A stretch of DNA of 64,000 bases from Mauremys mutica (Eukaryota > Chordata > Testudines > Geoemydidae). Shown here one piece after another: positions 35,156 through 48,414 of this stretch. The stretch's first letter is position 1; every line of letters starts with the position of its first letter. The stretch lies in assembly GCF_020497125.1 (NCBI RefSeq), contig NC_059079.1, positions 14,341,553 through 14,405,552 of the forward strand, in the 5' to 3' direction. A program made the position numbers and the translations under genes. Under the pieces are notes generated by a model. The model had not been told where the DNA came from. It saw nothing but the letters and a program-made list of their open reading frames with translations, and ran no database searches.

Positions 35156-35163
35156 AACTACTG

Positions 35164-37188
35164 TGAAATTTCAGTGATAGTTTTAAGTCTCCTCTCAGTA
35201 ACCAATGGGGCTCACTCGACACCCTCCAGGGGCGGGGAGCTAGGGGCAGCATGGGGAAGGGGGAATGATAACTTGCATTCTTGCCCTGAAACACACAAGT
35301 GAAAAAAAATAACACATCCTGGTGTTGCACTCATTTGCTTCAGCTCAGTATTTCTCATGCAGTGACTTGAACATTGATCTGTGCAGTGGGGTGTCCTGCA
35401 GTGCAACTCTGTTGCAAAAAATGAAATTAATAAAGCAAATCAAAGCCAAATATCTTCTCCAACAAAAAATGTCAAATTCTAACTGAATGGCTGATCAGTC
35501 CAGCTCTCACAGTTTCTCTCTCTCCCCCCTCCTCATAAACTTCCATGGTTAATGAGGGAAACATTAAATAAAGAGGGAAGGGAAAGTAGAAAGCTGGTTA
35601 AAAATATCCAGAGCCATTTGAAATGAAGAGGTCATCTATGTTCAGCTCCTCTGCAGATGTGGCCCATAGTAAAGCTGCTCAAAATTACCCCCATCGAAAG
35701 TTTCAACTTTTCAGCCAAAATTTCAAAACTGAAAACTTTTGGCCAAAAACTAAATATTTCAATTTGGAAATGTCACCCCAGTGCCTCATAGGAGTTGTAG
35801 TTCTTCCCCTCTATGGTCTGGTGTCTCTGGCTGGACTATATCTCCCATGATGCACCATGGTCTACCCTTTTACTCAGCCATCATGGTGCATCATGAGATT
35901 CCCTGGACTAGTGAATCAAAAAGCCCCTGGTGGTGAGAGCAGAAGAAAGATGTGGGGCACCAGCAAACACATTGAATTTCTATCCAGTGACATAATGGCT
36001 TTCCACCTTCTTGTTCTTGACTCTCCTCTTCCCCCTCACTCCTATGTTGTGCTTTAGTACATATGGCATTTACTCATCCCTGCTCTAATCTAAGCATTAG
36101 ATCCAACACCCAGCCTTCCTTAACAATTATCCTTTCATAGTACCCCACACAGCAACAGCTAGTTGGCTTTAGCCAGCTCACTTATTAATTATGCATCTTG
36201 TCAGCTGCTGAGGGAATTCAAAACAGAACTATTTTAAATATGCATTATACATAATCCAGCCTTGCTGCTAAAAACAATTTTTGCATATTAAAATATTACC
36301 AACTACTTCATCATTTTTATATCACACCATACATTTCCATGTCTCCTCCTATTCCAGAACAGGCTGCAGAAAATTAGATTTGTGACTCAAGATCAAATGC
36401 CAAATGGTTCCCAAACCTCAACATTTATCTTCAGATTTTTTAGGAGTCAGGGTAATGTTCAGAGTCAAATTCCAAGACCCAAATCCACCCATAAGGTTCT
36501 GGTCTCTTGGATGGATCTAAAACCCAAAGAGGCCTGTTTTCCAGATATGGTCAGATTCTGCCCAACATGGCGGAGAGCTCATGAGATCAGCTGCTTTTTG
36601 AGGTTCCCACCATTTGGGGCTGGAACCTCCGTCTGTCTTTTGTCCTTAGGCTTTTCTATTGTACTCATCACTGAACAGATAGTTATAGCTGTCTGGTGGC
36701 ACAATGTGATTTAGCTGATTTTAAACCTATTTTACACCTTGGCCTTTGTTCAGTTCACACCTCCACTCTGAACGCTAGCCTAAACTTAATCCAGATCCAC
36801 ACACCTTGCCCTCTCTCTGTTAACAAGAAAAAGCCTCCTGCGATCAGGCTGTTGTAACTCAAAAGTATCCTGCAGGTGGCTGCAAGAAATGGGAGCAAGC
36901 CATCAGGCCTTCTTCGTATCTCATCTGGAATATTCACAGGGCAGTATTAATGGTGTGTCACTATGGGATTGCTTTCCCTAGACACGTGGATAGCCCAGTG
37001 AATGAGAGGGAACGGATAAATAGGAGTAAAATGTTTTCCCCAGATGAAGAGTGAAGGGTAACCCATAGGACATTATCTGGACTGGTATTTAGATGGGATC
37101 CAGGCATACTAAGCTAAAGTCCTGACTCTGGATACCTGGTTAGAGTCCAGTCTCAATTACCTCTATATATCTCCATAGTAATCCCACT
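35164..37188. other. No gene; 35680-35900 looks like an old repeat
   Basis: 35690-35770 uses TTTCAACTTTTCAGCC and CCAAAATTTC words. It is followed by TAGGAGTTGTAGTTC and CATGATGCACCATGG with CATCATGGTGCATCATGAGA, a set of palindromic words typical of an interspersed repeat. Nothing coding is supported. The 110-residue frame at 36382-36714 lacks a domain. Confidence 0.4.
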
Positions 37189-37357
37189 CGGGATAGCTCA
37201 GTGGTTTGAGCATTGGCCTGCTGAACGCAGGGTGGTGAGTTCAGTCCTTGAAGGGGCCACTTAGGGATCTGGGGCAAAATCAGTACTTGGTTCTGCTAGT
37301 GAAGGCAGGGGGATGGACTCAACCTTTCAGGATCCCTTCCAGATCTACAAGATAGTG
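37189..37357 (+). mobile_element. Turtle tRNA-derived SINE (Cry/PolIII type)
   Basis: The head GGGATAGCTCAGTGGTTTGA contains a PolIII A box (TAGCTCAGTGG), and GTGAGTTCAGTCC gives a B-box-like element about 45 bases on, as in a tRNA. The body (GGGGCCACTTAGGGATCTGG, GGGGGATGGACTCAACC) and tail (AGGATCCCTTCCAGATCTAC) match the turtle SINE layout. It is not a functional tRNA gene: no acceptor stem closes around the two boxes and sequence continues past the tRNA length. Confidence 0.88.
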
Positions 37358-38082
37358 TAATTACTCCAGGTTTGCACCAGCATAATTAAGAGCAAAATCT
37401 CATGAGATCAACTATGGTGGATCAAAGGCACTAAATAAAGCACCACTTCTTAAGACACTATTACACTTATAAGGTTCAGGGAGCTCTGATTTCTCTAGAT
37501 TAATCAGTATCAGCAAAGGGGGATATTGCATATGAGACGGGGGGAAAAGTGAACTCCCATTCCACAACAATGAGTCTGTTCATTTAGCGTGATTTAAATG
37601 AATTTAGCAATGGTAATGTTTGTGCCGATAAACATATTCCTTCTCGCTAACACCTAGGATCTGTTTGCTCAGAAATACAGTACACAAGCCAGCCATTTCT
37701 CATAGGACGGTAAGATTTGGAAATGAAAATATTTGGGTTGTGAGCCTTTGAACAGCAAAGGGACTGGCATCTCTGCAGTAGATGTCAAACTTATATAAAC
37801 TCAGATATGTCTTCCTCATGAAAACTGGTCACTTGTGTCAATCTCCTAGGAAGGGAAGAGCTGAACTGAAATCCAATGAACTTGCTTCTGAGAACTCAAC
37901 AATGTATAAATAGTATAGTGTATTCTGCAGCACGTACCCACACTCTCACATCCCTTACATTTCTAAAGCACTGAATGGGGGTTTACGGACAGATAAAAGA
38001 GATTACAACCACAAACGGGTAACTGTGGAGTCCTCTTTTTGGAAGCTCTTAGTGGTGTGTTCATTTATTTAAGGAAGCTTGT
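37358..38082. other. No recognised feature
   Basis: AT-rich sequence without supported reading frames or repeats. Confidence 0.5.
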
Positions 38083-38090
38083 GCAATGGC

Positions 38091-38427
38091 CGGGGTGAAA
38101 GGAACCTAAGAGACTAACCAGTACAGGGGCGGGGCCTCAGGTGGAAGGGGCAGGGCTGGAGGTCAGCCTCCCACAGCCAGCCATTCCACGCTTCCTGGCC
38201 TGTGCCGCCTGGGGCTCCGGCCGCTGTCATGGTAAATCACCGGGCCCCGGGGCGGCTGCCATTTTTGCTTGCCCCTGTTGATGGCCCTGTGGCCGCCAAC
38301 GGCAGGGGGAAAAAGGGGCAGCGACATTAAAGCGCTGCTGCGGCAGCACTTTAACATCGGCTGTGTATGGGCCAGTACCGGCGGCCACTTCTTACTGGTA
38401 CACCGTACCGGTTCACTTTCACCTCTG
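38091..38427. mobile_element. Non-autonomous hAT element, 337 bp, perfect 8-bp duplication
   Basis: Left end CGGGGTGAAAGGAACC and reversed right end CAGAGGTGAAAGTGAACC are inverted repeats. The left end appears to have lost one base of the CAG start. Identical 8-mers GCAATGGC lie at 38083-38090 and 38428-38435. The interior is GC-rich and holds a hairpin around 38325-38353 (TTAAAGCGCTGC and GCAGCACTTTAA). The small frames here are not genes. Confidence 0.9.
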
Positions 38428-38435
38428 GCAATGGC

Positions 38436-39689
38436 CCTTGGCTCTGTAACTTACATGCAATCAGTATCCCTCCCTATAAATGACACGTTGTACAGTCCTA
38501 GTATGGATGGGAGTGCAGGTTCATATTCCACTCCACAGGCCAGAGGAGAGCAGGTTAGGGGTTGCGGGTGGAAGGTCTACTGTGACTTCACAAAAAAAAC
38601 TGATTCATGAATGCGATACTTTGAAAATGTCGTGTGTGCAAGTCAAAGCTGCCTTGAGACATGTTTATTTTATTTTATGGCCACCCACAAAATATGGCAG
38701 GTTATTCATACAGATGCGGACCCAGTAATATTGGGGTAACTTTAATAAAAGAAGGAGCTTTTTTTTAAAGGGATGGTTGGAACACAGAGAGAAGTGTTTT
38801 CATTAAATTAAAAGCAACCAGACCACAGTTGTTTTTAGATCCAACATTCCCCTGTAGTGTTGGAAACTCCAACACACTGCAGCATGGCATTAGTGCATGA
38901 GAATCGGGATGTGAAGCTTACTGAACTATGCAAGGGGACTAAAAGACCAACAGGAAATTGCGCGGAAGGCAAAAATTAAAAGAGACTTTTAAAATTCTTC
39001 TGGCAGAATTCCATTCGTAATAATGGAAGATGATACCAGTCACAGAGATGAGGACATTTTCTGTATATTAACAAGTGCTCCACAGTCTGCCTCTTTTTTG
39101 CACAATGTGGTGCTTTGTAACATTATATAATTTATAGGTTTGGGGTTTCGTTCAGGATTTGCCCTAGTTCCCCACTGGAAAACACAATGAGGTAGTGAGC
39201 TTGTGTCATCCTCCTTCTCTCTCATTTTTCCCCTCACGCCCACCCCCATCTTGTACACATTGGCTCCCCAGACTGGAGAGTGGGGAAAAGAGGGTTCCTA
39301 CTCACAGCAGTGGGCACACAATAGAGTTAGGCCTGCCCCAGATGTCCAAGCTGTGGGGAAGAGTGAAGTGTGGCCATGAAGAAGAGATATCGCTCTAGCT
39401 TGGGGCATTGAGGTTGACAGGGAAGAGGAGTTGCATGAGAGTACTGGTGCTGTCCATTGCCCAAGAGTAAGACAATGGATAATGAATGAATGGATAGCCA
39501 ATAGAGAGCAGACTCACTGAACATTCCCATTTCACATTTTTTAACTTTGCAGTTTAGATTTGGTTGCATGAGAAAGGAAAATAAATTTACAGATAAGAGG
39601 GGAGTCAAACAACCTGCATATGGGCTCCATCCAGGTTTCATGCTAACACATCTCTACTGCACTATGCAGACCTTCTAACTCAGGCCTGT
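38436..39689. other. No recognised feature
   Basis: AT-rich. Frames at 38269-38728, 39040-39258 and 39195-39641 lack recognisable domains, and the first starts inside the hAT element. Confidence 0.45.
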
Positions 39690-39900
39690 GGCTTGCCCTG
39701 CATCCACACTGTAAAATGACATGGCTTGAACCTGAGTCATAGCGGGACTTGGGCTCTGAGCCAACCCCGTAGCAGGGTTCTAGGATCCGGGTCCTGAGTG
39801 CTTGCTGACCCAAGTCAGACTTATTTTTTGTGGGAAGAAAGGATGCTTTGGGCTCAAACCTGAGTTAAAGCCTCGGCTTAGTGTGTAGTGAACACACACC
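39690..39900. mobile_element. Probable decayed DNA transposon
   Basis: It begins GCCCTGCATCCACACTGTAA and ends TTAGTGTGTAGTGAACAC, loosely mirroring each other. The inside has the phrases GAACCTGAGTCA, GGCTCAAACCTGAGTTAAAG and GGGTCCTGAGTG, which look like an interspersed element. Ends and duplication are not resolved. Confidence 0.35.
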
Positions 39901-39904
39901 CTCG

Positions 39905-40174
39905 TGGTATGGCTACACTCAAAACATTACAGAGGCACAGCTGCACCAGTGTAGACACTTATTACAGCAACAGAAGGGGTTCTTCTGTCACTGTAGCAAA
40001 TCCACCTTTCTTGAGAGGTGATAGCTGGGTCAACAGAAGAATTCTTCCATCAACCAAATGGTGTCTACACTGGGGCTTAGGTCAGCTTAATTACATCATG
40101 CAGGGTGTAAAACGTTTTTTACAGACCTGAGTGATGTAGTTAAGCTGACCTCACTTTGTGGTGTAGACCAGCCC
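39905..40174. mobile_element. Short DNA transposon with CTACACT ends
   Basis: Left end TGGTATGGCTACACT and reversed right end GGGCTGGTCTACACCACAAA. Internal CAGAAGAATTCTTCC and GGCTTAGGTCAGCTTAATT link it to 22607-22845. TTAGTG follows the right end; the duplication is not clear. Confidence 0.65.
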
Positions 40175-40289
40175 TTAGTGTCTAGGAGGGAGTTCTACTT
40201 TCAGTGTGTGTTGAGCAGCAGAGCAGCACAAGGTAAGTAGAGATGGAGGTAGAGGAAAGTATGGCTCCCGGCTGGTATTTTCAACGCAA

Positions 40290-40372
40290 CCTCAGAGAGC
40301 TAAGCACCCAACACTCACTGACTTCCAATGGGAGTTGGGTGCCCACTCGCATAGGCCCATTTGAGAATCCAA
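40290..40372. repeat. Hairpin-type dispersed repeat
   Basis: GCACCCAACACTCACTGACT pairs approximately with CCAATGGGAGTTGGGTGCCC, the same CATTGACTTCAATGG-centred design as 41655-41723. Confidence 0.5.
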
Positions 40373-41654
40373 GCCTCAGCAACCTCTAAATCTCTGCCTA
40401 TATCAGTTCCTTTATCCACTGCATGCAGTAATGTCTCCACTCAAAAAGTTCTGGTAGAATGGAACTCTGACAATGGAGTGTTTGTGCTGCAGATGAGAGC
40501 AACCACAGTAGCTTTTGGTGTCTCAGGAGCAGGAGCAGACTGATGAGGCAAATCTCTGCATTATACAGTGAAACCAGTCTGCTCTTGGCACTTAATGATA
40601 TACTGCTCTTGATTGTTCATCTTTGTTGTCAAATACTGAACGCATGCTGTTGTCTGCCTTTGATCCCGCATGTATCTCTGGTATGGTCTAAAAGCAGGAA
40701 ATCAGAGACTTATGTGTGTAATCCAGTCAAGTAATGAGTATGTGTTTAGCCAAACCTAACAAACTGTGCTAGAAGCGCTGAGATGCTCACAGCGATGGGG
40801 AACATGTTACTTCCTAACTGCACAGCAGTTATTAAAAAGGCAGCATTTGCAACATAGTGATCTCATATTACCTATACTTCAAATACCAGAGCTGTGGTGA
40901 ACTGTTGGCAAATATTGAATTTTCACGGTCTTCTATTGACAACCCAGTGGTAATGTTATATTTCATTAATGCGGTCACTGCCACCATTCAGTCACATTGA
41001 AGATATACACACAGTGTATGATGTAACTTCCTATTGTATGTAAAACCTATACTTCAAATGAGGGGAAAATGAAACTACTCAAGAAATCCCTTCCCCTCCC
41101 CCGCCTTAAAACTACAGGTTGCACAAACACAGCAAGATCAAAGTTGTATCATCTATTTTTGTTTTAGTTGTTTGCTTCTGCATCAAATGCTAAAAATTCT
41201 ATAGAATTATTTTGTTATTACATGAGCTACGAACTGTGCCATGATTTTTTTAAAATAAACCCCAACTCTTTCAATTAGCATTAATGTTTTAGAACTTGAT
41301 TAATAATACTGAAAGATAATGGTACAAGCATCCAGAGGCTTTACAGCCCATACAGATACTGAACACAGAACTGTAAATGCAATCTAATAATATTCAGCAC
41401 AGTGGCAACTCTACAGCTGTCATTTTGCTGGACTTCCAAAAACAAACAAACAAAAAAAACCCAATGCATATGCCAAGAGAAAAAGGACACACTCCATCCG
41501 GTAGCTCAATCTACCATTGCCCTCCTGAAACTGAGAGAGTACCAGATATAATGAAGGCTGGAATACCTCACTGAAGGGGTGGTTTCATCCTTTAATCTCA
41601 AAATTAAAGATAGTGTTTGAACTGAAGCCCCATATCTGAACACAACAAAATCAA
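40373..41654. other. No recognised feature
   Basis: AT-rich sequence; short frames without domains. Confidence 0.5.
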
Positions 41655-41723
41655 GGGCCCTAATTCTCTGCTGGAATAACTCCATTGACTTCAGGGGAAT
41701 TACCCCAGCAGAGAATTTGGCCC
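41655..41723. repeat. Hairpin-type dispersed repeat
   Basis: GGGCCCTAATTCTCTGCTGG is mirrored by CCAGCAGAGAATTTGGCCC, with CATTGACTTCAGGGG (41683-41697) at the centre. It is a palindromic interspersed repeat; no duplication was identified. Confidence 0.65.
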
Positions 41724-44700
41724 CAAATCTGGATCAGACTTTGCAAAGGACGGCCCCTCTTTTCTTTCTAATGGGCTAGACCAAAACACTTGACCTGAAA
41801 ACTGCAGAACTTTGAGGACTTCAAAAGCCAGGGTCTGAATGAGAATTTTTCATCTTGACCCATTTCTAGTCTCAATTTTAAAAAGGCTGAGAAAGCTAAA
41901 TATCAGTAAATTGACTTTAAAACAAAACTATTTATCAAACAACTACACAACTGATCTTCCTGCATTCTTGCAAAATATACAGAAAAATGACCCCACGCTG
42001 GTATTTCCACTGTTCACAACACACAAAGAATACTAACGCTTAGCTCAAGCCGGAGAGGTACAGTAGGTTGCATACACTTTGTCGCTATGATTCTTTGCTA
42101 TTTGACAAAGCCGTGGGAGCAGCAGTCATTCTGCTTTTTTTTTTTTATTGCAGACCCAAGATATCTTCATAACATTCTTTCCCTCTGCAGAGCAATCCAA
42201 TTGCTTAATCATGAAAAAAGGAGAGTCTGGAAAAAGCTGCTCACAAGAGGTTCTTCCTGCCTTGGCTAGCTAGCCAGCTACTGCACTTCTGTTTCACTAA
42301 ACATGCTTAGGTTTCTGATTTACTATAAATTAACACATAGTAGTTGACCAAGTGGATTCAATGCAGTAACCAAGGCACACGAGTCAACAAATACCCTCAC
42401 CCTACAACCACATTCTGTCTTCCGTCACACATATGCAATTCCCATTGTGTATCAGACATAGTCCCATAGATAAAGTGGTAAGATATTTACAACTAGAAGG
42501 CCAATTTTAATCCCCAAATGCACAAATCATGTACACAAAAAGTCTTTTCCAGATGAAATTCTGCATGCTTATTAATGTATTAGTATTATTATTAGATAAA
42601 TTGAGAAACTAGACTGGGGGTAAAATTTTCAAATGCAAAGTGACTTTGGCACTCAGGAACCTAAGTCTCACTGAAAATCATTACCCTAAGCATTTGTGAG
42701 GCATGAAACTTTAAACAATGACTGGTATTTTTATTTCCGATAACGGTCTTTTTTGCCATCAAATATCTCAAGCTGAGTTGTGGGGGAATTCCAAATGTGC
42801 TACAGTTGAACTAGTGCAGAGGGGTATGTTGAATTATGCTGGGTGGAAACTTGAGAAGTTATTTGCTAAGGAAAAAAGAACTTTTTGGTGTTACATAAAA
42901 TCTCCACAAAGGTTACAGCTTTCATGAAGTGTCCATAGCATTTGTAAATTTCATGATCTATTGCAAGGGAGTTACAGGCACCATAAGTGAACCCTCTTTT
43001 GTAAAACCCATGCTCTGAATCAAAAAGTCACAAATTCTGTACTTGGGCTCCAGCAAAATTTACTAGCTCCACAGAAGGAGAGAGACCCTGTAAAAGTCTT
43101 ACAAGTTCTGAAGAAACTCCTGCAAAGCTTATCAATCCTGCAATGGTTTCAGTTATACCCCTATCTCCGCTCCTACTTCATTTATACGGAGAATCCAAAG
43201 GGAAACTAAAACAGTTTCTCTGCTAAACCCAGTTTTGCCCTACGCTACTCTACTATCTATATGGTTCAAACCCTCCTCTGATCTGACAATTCCTGTCAGA
43301 ATTTCTTTCCGGTCAAGTTCCTGTGCAGAGAATTAATTGAAAAACATGGGGTTGATCTGATATGATATTTTTTCAGAAATGTAACTCAAGATACACCATG
43401 GAGATATGTGTTAAGTTGATGGCACCATGAACAGCACACTGACTACTGACCAGATGAGCTCCCCTCAAAATGTTACCATCTGCGGGGTGGGAGGAGACAG
43501 GGAGAGGTTCCAGGGTTCTATCTCCTGTGCCCCTGAACCAGAGGTTGGGGAAAGAAACATTCCAAGGATCCCCATACCCAGCTAGGGTGGGGGTCTTAAA
43601 GCGCTTCTGGGTCCCCACCTTCTCCCTGTTTCCCTACCTTTCCCCCTCCTTGAGCGAATGAAGGGGATGATGGAATGGCACTGGGAGAGGCTGTGTTTCC
43701 ATATTTTAAACTTGCACTCATGCAACTATTCATTCTACACACAGGAAAAAATAGCGTGAACACTGTCTGTAACATGCATCAAATCCAAACCCACTTTAAC
43801 TGGAACACTCATAGGAGACTTCAGTCTGAGGCTATTTCCCTGCCACATGACATCTTCCTATTCTAAGCTGTTCTGGCTGTAGACGGCTAAATAAGCTGCT
43901 GCAAGATTTTATTTCTTTATGTATTTCTTTTTAATAGTGCGAAAAGGGTATCTTGTAGAAAAAAGTCCATTCTCCTATTCAAAAGTAGTTGAACTGACTT
44001 TATTCAAACTTTTTTTTTTTTAAATTCACTTTTTGGCAGATACCAAGTCTGAAAAATTTCAACTCCAAAGACAAAAGTTTAAAAAAACATATAGAGATTA
44101 AAATGGAAACCATTATATAAATGGTAACTCTGCCAGTTGCTACCATGTCCACTACTAAATATATGTATATTTATTAATTAGTAACTGACTTGTACACAAC
44201 AGGGGCCTAAATGTTTTTTCACATCTCTACCATCCCCGTAGGAAAAGGAACAAAAGCTCTCATCCCCTCCCCCACAGAGTAAGCCACTTACTTAAGAAGA
44301 ATCAACTCTAGGTGGTTCATTTCCTACAGCACACAGCTGGGTCCGTTTGACAATTCAGTTCTTAAGAGAAAGGTAATGAAGGAATTACCACTTATGTCCT
44401 GAAAGACAGAATTTACCTACTGTAATTGCAAAAGACCATATCCTCACTGATGACAATACATGGTGGGTAATGCTCTCATGAAGTGAGATGAATTGAACTC
44501 TCAGTTGGTAACAGGCCCATAACCAGGATCATTAATCACACAGTCAGTTCCAGGCACATCTGTTGGCAGTAATGGACTTCACACTGGAAAAATCCAACTC
44601 CTACTGCCAAGAGGTTAAAGGAGGGGGGCATTCTTCTTTATGAAACTGTGGTGTTCCCCTAAGGATTTCCTCAGAAACAGACCTTTATAATGGAATGTTT

Positions 44701-45055
44701 TCACTTTGCTTTAGAATCATGTGACTGTCCTCTTCTGTTTTCCATCCTTCTGCTTAAAGGCCTGGATGAGATCGCACAAATTGACACAAGCTGTTGGCCA
44801 TCATATCTTTTTTTAATCAGAGGAATTTAGGGATATATTGAATCTAAATGACCAGGATAAAAAATGAACAAAAATATAATACTGTTGGAGAAAATGGAGG
44901 CTAATACATGGATCACTGATTTTTAATTTTCTAACGTTAATATAAAAGCTTTTTTGCATGAACAATTATACACAGCAATGCTCAATTTGAGCACAGCTCT
45001 ACTTATCCATAGCTTTATGTATGACCATACCACTAACACCAAGATAGCCCAGTTT
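41724..45055. other. No supported gene; one old repeat piece
   Basis: 42605-42690 (GACTTTGGCACTCAGGAACC then CTAAGTCTCACTGAAAATCA) resembles the hairpin-type repeat family. A poly-T tract lies at 42135-42147 and another at 44009-44022. Frames at 42718-42927 and 43373-43866 lack domains. Confidence 0.45.
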
Positions 45056-46057
45056 TTAGACAAGATGAAGTATCCAAGCCACAACATGAGCAACCCATGG
45101 TTGAAGGTGAACTCATGCAAGATGGAGGATATGATGGAGGGCAGAGGAAAGAACTGCATCATCCTTTGGTTGCAAGTACACATCCAAAACGGGTCAATTC
45201 AGTCTGTAGGTTAGAAGGGCTACTGGATTCCTCACCAATGCTAAGCGCTCACATAGCAGCACCCACAAATAATGCTTTCTACCATCTCCAGTTGGCTAAC
45301 AGACTCCATTCTAGCCTGGCAGATGATGCCTTGGCCTCAGTTATACATGCCTTCATAACCTCCCTTCTTGGCTACAGCAATGCGATATATCTGGTCATGA
45401 AACCATCAGGCCAAAACTCCAACTAGTACAGAACCCAGGAGCACATCTCCTAAGTGACACCGGCCATAGCAAGCACATGAGAACTCTCTGCTTTTCTCTA
45501 CGCCGGCTTCCTATAAAAAACTGAATCAAGTTCAAAGTCTTAGGCCTTATCTTCAACAAGGTGCTCAAAGGCCGGGTCAAGCACATCTAAAAGACTGCCT
45601 ACATCTCCAGGATGAAGACCGTGGTTGACAGCTTTGCTCCTCTAGTATAGTGGAACTCTCTAAAATAAAACTCTTCAGTAAGGGTAAAACTTGTCTGTGG
45701 AAGACAGACCTTTGTCAAAAAATAATTAGAAACCCTGGAACAAATTCCCCCAGGAACTACAGACCATCCCAAACCTCACCACCTTCCATTCCAAGTGCAA
45801 GAAACACATCTTCAATCTGCTTCTTCTAACACACACACACAGCAGTGTGTACATTTAAAAACAAAACAAAATATACACTGCACACACAACTCTTCCCCTG
45901 GGGAGAGGATGAGAGAGAGAAGCCACATGTGAGAAATGCTAGTCATTATTTAATGCACCGTTGGAAGGTGCTCAGGTACCACAGTGATGAGGGCAGAATA
46001 AGAAGCTCTGTAGAATAGAACAGAACAGAACAGACTAGACTAGACTAGACTAGAATG
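45056..46057 (+). mobile_element. L2/CR1-clade LINE, 3' part of RT plus tail, decayed
   Basis: The frame 45097-45426 contains GLLDSSPMLSAHIAAPTNNAFYHLQLANRLHSSLADDALASVIHAFITSLLGYSNAIY. This is the conserved RT C-terminal block of L2-type LINEs (LGVxxDSSL...HI...AFxHL...DDA...HAFITSxLDYCNALY). It is broken by frameshifts, with further matches in other frames at 45460-45560 (CTCCGCxGGCTTCCT-like region) and 45640-45790. TTGGAAGGTGCTCAGGTACC at about 45961 is L2-like 3' UTR. The end is a pentanucleotide run at about 46013-46057, AGAAC units passing into TAGAC units, plausibly a tail microsatellite. Confidence 0.78.
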
Positions 46058-46965
46058 TACTCCACATCTTCAGTTTTAGGAGAATAATGACCTTCTAACA
46101 AAGTATTAAGGAAAAAAATGTGCTCGTTTTTGAAGTAATAATTGGTAGCTTGTTATTGCAATATTTAAACTCTAGAAAGTGCCAAGTTAAATTGGTTCAT
46201 TTAATAAATCATATTTTAATCTAGCAAATGTTTGATTGTCCTGGAATTTAGAATTAGCTAGATGCATTTCATTGGCTCATTTGTCCTGTATTATAAAACA
46301 ATTATGTTATTTGTAATACATTACTAACATGGAGTTTCAGAGTAACAAATTGTTTACTTAATTTAATATAAAAATTTGTCACTTTTGTAGAGTCCATAAT
46401 CTTGAGAACACAGCTGGTGGTGAACTGAAGGTTGCAAAGGAAAACATTCATGTCATTCCAATGTACAAAATAAATACGATCTGAAGCAAGCTAACTGCAT
46501 TCCCTCAGATTACTCTTCTGCACTTTAGTGTCATTCTCAATTTAAGTTTTTTTTCCCCATGAAATCAACTAGCTAGGAATAGGCAGAATCATTCTAACTC
46601 ACTGAGTCTAACATGACAGGACTAATACAACCAGACAATGATGTGTCATAGCAATGAATGACTCATCAGACTGGGAAATTCAAGACAACGCAGTTTGCCA
46701 ACATACAATACATGACCTTTACACTCCCCTCAAGTTACTGCACATACACATCTCAAACACATTTTCCTTTTATTTAAAAAAAAAAAGAATCAACAACTTG
46801 CCAAAGGGGAAAAAAAAGGCAGCAGGGAGGAAGAGATATGGTATTAGTCAGCACTGGCATTTTCTAATGAATCACAAAAAGCACTGGTCAGTGAAATCCC
46901 AACCTTCCTGCACGTTTCACCAAAATTCCAGAATTCTAATCCTTCCTCTAACATGGATTTTTCGG
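46058..46965. other. No recognised feature
   Basis: AT-rich. The 137-residue frame at 46654-47067 includes a poly-lysine run from an A tract and overlaps the MIR below; it is not supported as a gene. Confidence 0.5.
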
Positions 46966-47126
46966 AAGCCTTGGATAAGTGGCTTAAGCTTGTTGCCTCA
47001 CTTTTTCCCTCTGTATAAGGACAGTAACAGTTATCTACCTTGTATGGCTGCTGTGAGGATTAATTAGTTAATGTCTGAAAAGTGCTTTCAAGATGTAATG
47101 CACTAAGCAGTTCTAAGTATTATTAC
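46966..47126 (+). mobile_element. MIR-type SINE, 3' part
   Basis: TGTTGCCTCACTTTTTCCCT, TGTATGGCTGCTGTGAGGAT and TTAATGTCTGAAAAGTGCTT followed by AAGTATTATTA follow the order of MIR core and tail. Confidence 0.65.
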
Positions 47127-47356
47127 TGATCCGCTTGCCATTACTTTAATTTTTATTTAACCAGTCAACATACTGCCTTAGCATTACTAAATCTGCAGTG
47201 GAAACATAAAGATCCCTCTAATAATACTAAGTGAGGAGAAATATGAAAGGTAGCTCTGGTCTAAGTATACGGAGGAAATAGGACAGAGAGAAGGGAGGGC
47301 TTCAGTTTACTTGGGGGATTAAATCATTTCTTATTGAATTCTTGTGGTGTTTAAGG

Positions 47357-47460
47357 GCCAGATCTTGAAACTGGGGTGTTCCCACATGAAGCATCATTGA
47401 CATCAATGGTGCTCCACATAGGTCCGCTCACACATTACAACTTGCAGCATTGGGGCCCAA
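47357..47460. repeat. Hairpin-type dispersed repeat
   Basis: GGGCCAGATCTTGAAACTGG at the left and CATTGACATCAATGG at 47395-47409, with TTGGGGCCCA at the right, follow the same palindromic plan as 41655-41723. Confidence 0.5.
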
Positions 47461-48414
47461 TTCTTTATAGTATTGCTAGCTGTTATACATTTGAAATTTT
47501 CCTTTAGCTACTTATATCTAGTAAACATCAATAAGGAAATAACATGGGGGGGGGTAACAGTTGAAGATGGTAAACAGATTTATGATGGTGATAAATAGCC
47601 CACATGTAGCAGATGATCTGATTAAAACACAAAAGGTAGACTAGTGTCTGCGGGACTGATCAGTGTTTCTTTTATAATTATGTGCATTTTCAAGCAGTTA
47701 ATCCAATCCAAATTTGAGCCAGCATGCAGAGAACTCAAGAAAAATTCTGCCATAAATAACTGTGATTTTTTTCCCCCTGTTGGACCTGCTACAAACAGTA
47801 TACATTATTCTTGCTGTACTGAAAGGTAGCTAGGAGAAGAAGCCAGACAGCTTGAAAGTCATATCTAAAAGAGATGAGAGAAGATTGTTAAAAAAAAAAA
47901 AAGAAGGGAAATGAAGAGAGATCTGAATGCCAGAATGAATAGAGAATTTGTGCATGTCAGTGAAAACAAAGAGGAACAGAAGATCAGGGGAAACAATGTC
48001 AAGCCCATCAAGAAAAGCAAGGAAGAAAACCAAAGCTTAAAAATACTAGGAAGAAAGATGAAAGAAGGGCAGTGACAGATCTATTCTGGATAAAAATAGA
48101 AACGAAAGAGCTACTGCAACAAAGACTATTGGGAAACATGAAGGATTTTTATGCCAAGCTTTACTACATCATTTGACTTTCCCACCTGCCTTCCCACTGC
48201 AGGAAAAGGAAACACTAGAGGAAAGCAGGCAGGAAGTTAGAAAGCACGAGGATGCCGTTTGATGGTTTTGGACCAGGTTAGAAATAGCTCAAGGAGCTTT
48301 CAGAATCCATGATAAGAATGGGGTGGTACCACCGAGCGAGGAGAATGCAACAGCACCATTGCTTCTGGAGGAGCCAGCACTCAAAATGGGTCAGAGACCT
48401 GGGAAATTACATTT
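47461..48414. other. No recognised gene; purine-rich stretch
   Basis: 47850-48130 is strongly purine-biased (AGAAG, GGAAG words) with a 12-base A run at 47890-47901. No repeat or gene could be assigned. Confidence 0.45.

Noticed and set aside
37191..37262. tRNA gene
   Set aside because: A and B boxes are present, but the sequence lacks a closed acceptor stem and continues as a SINE body and tail.
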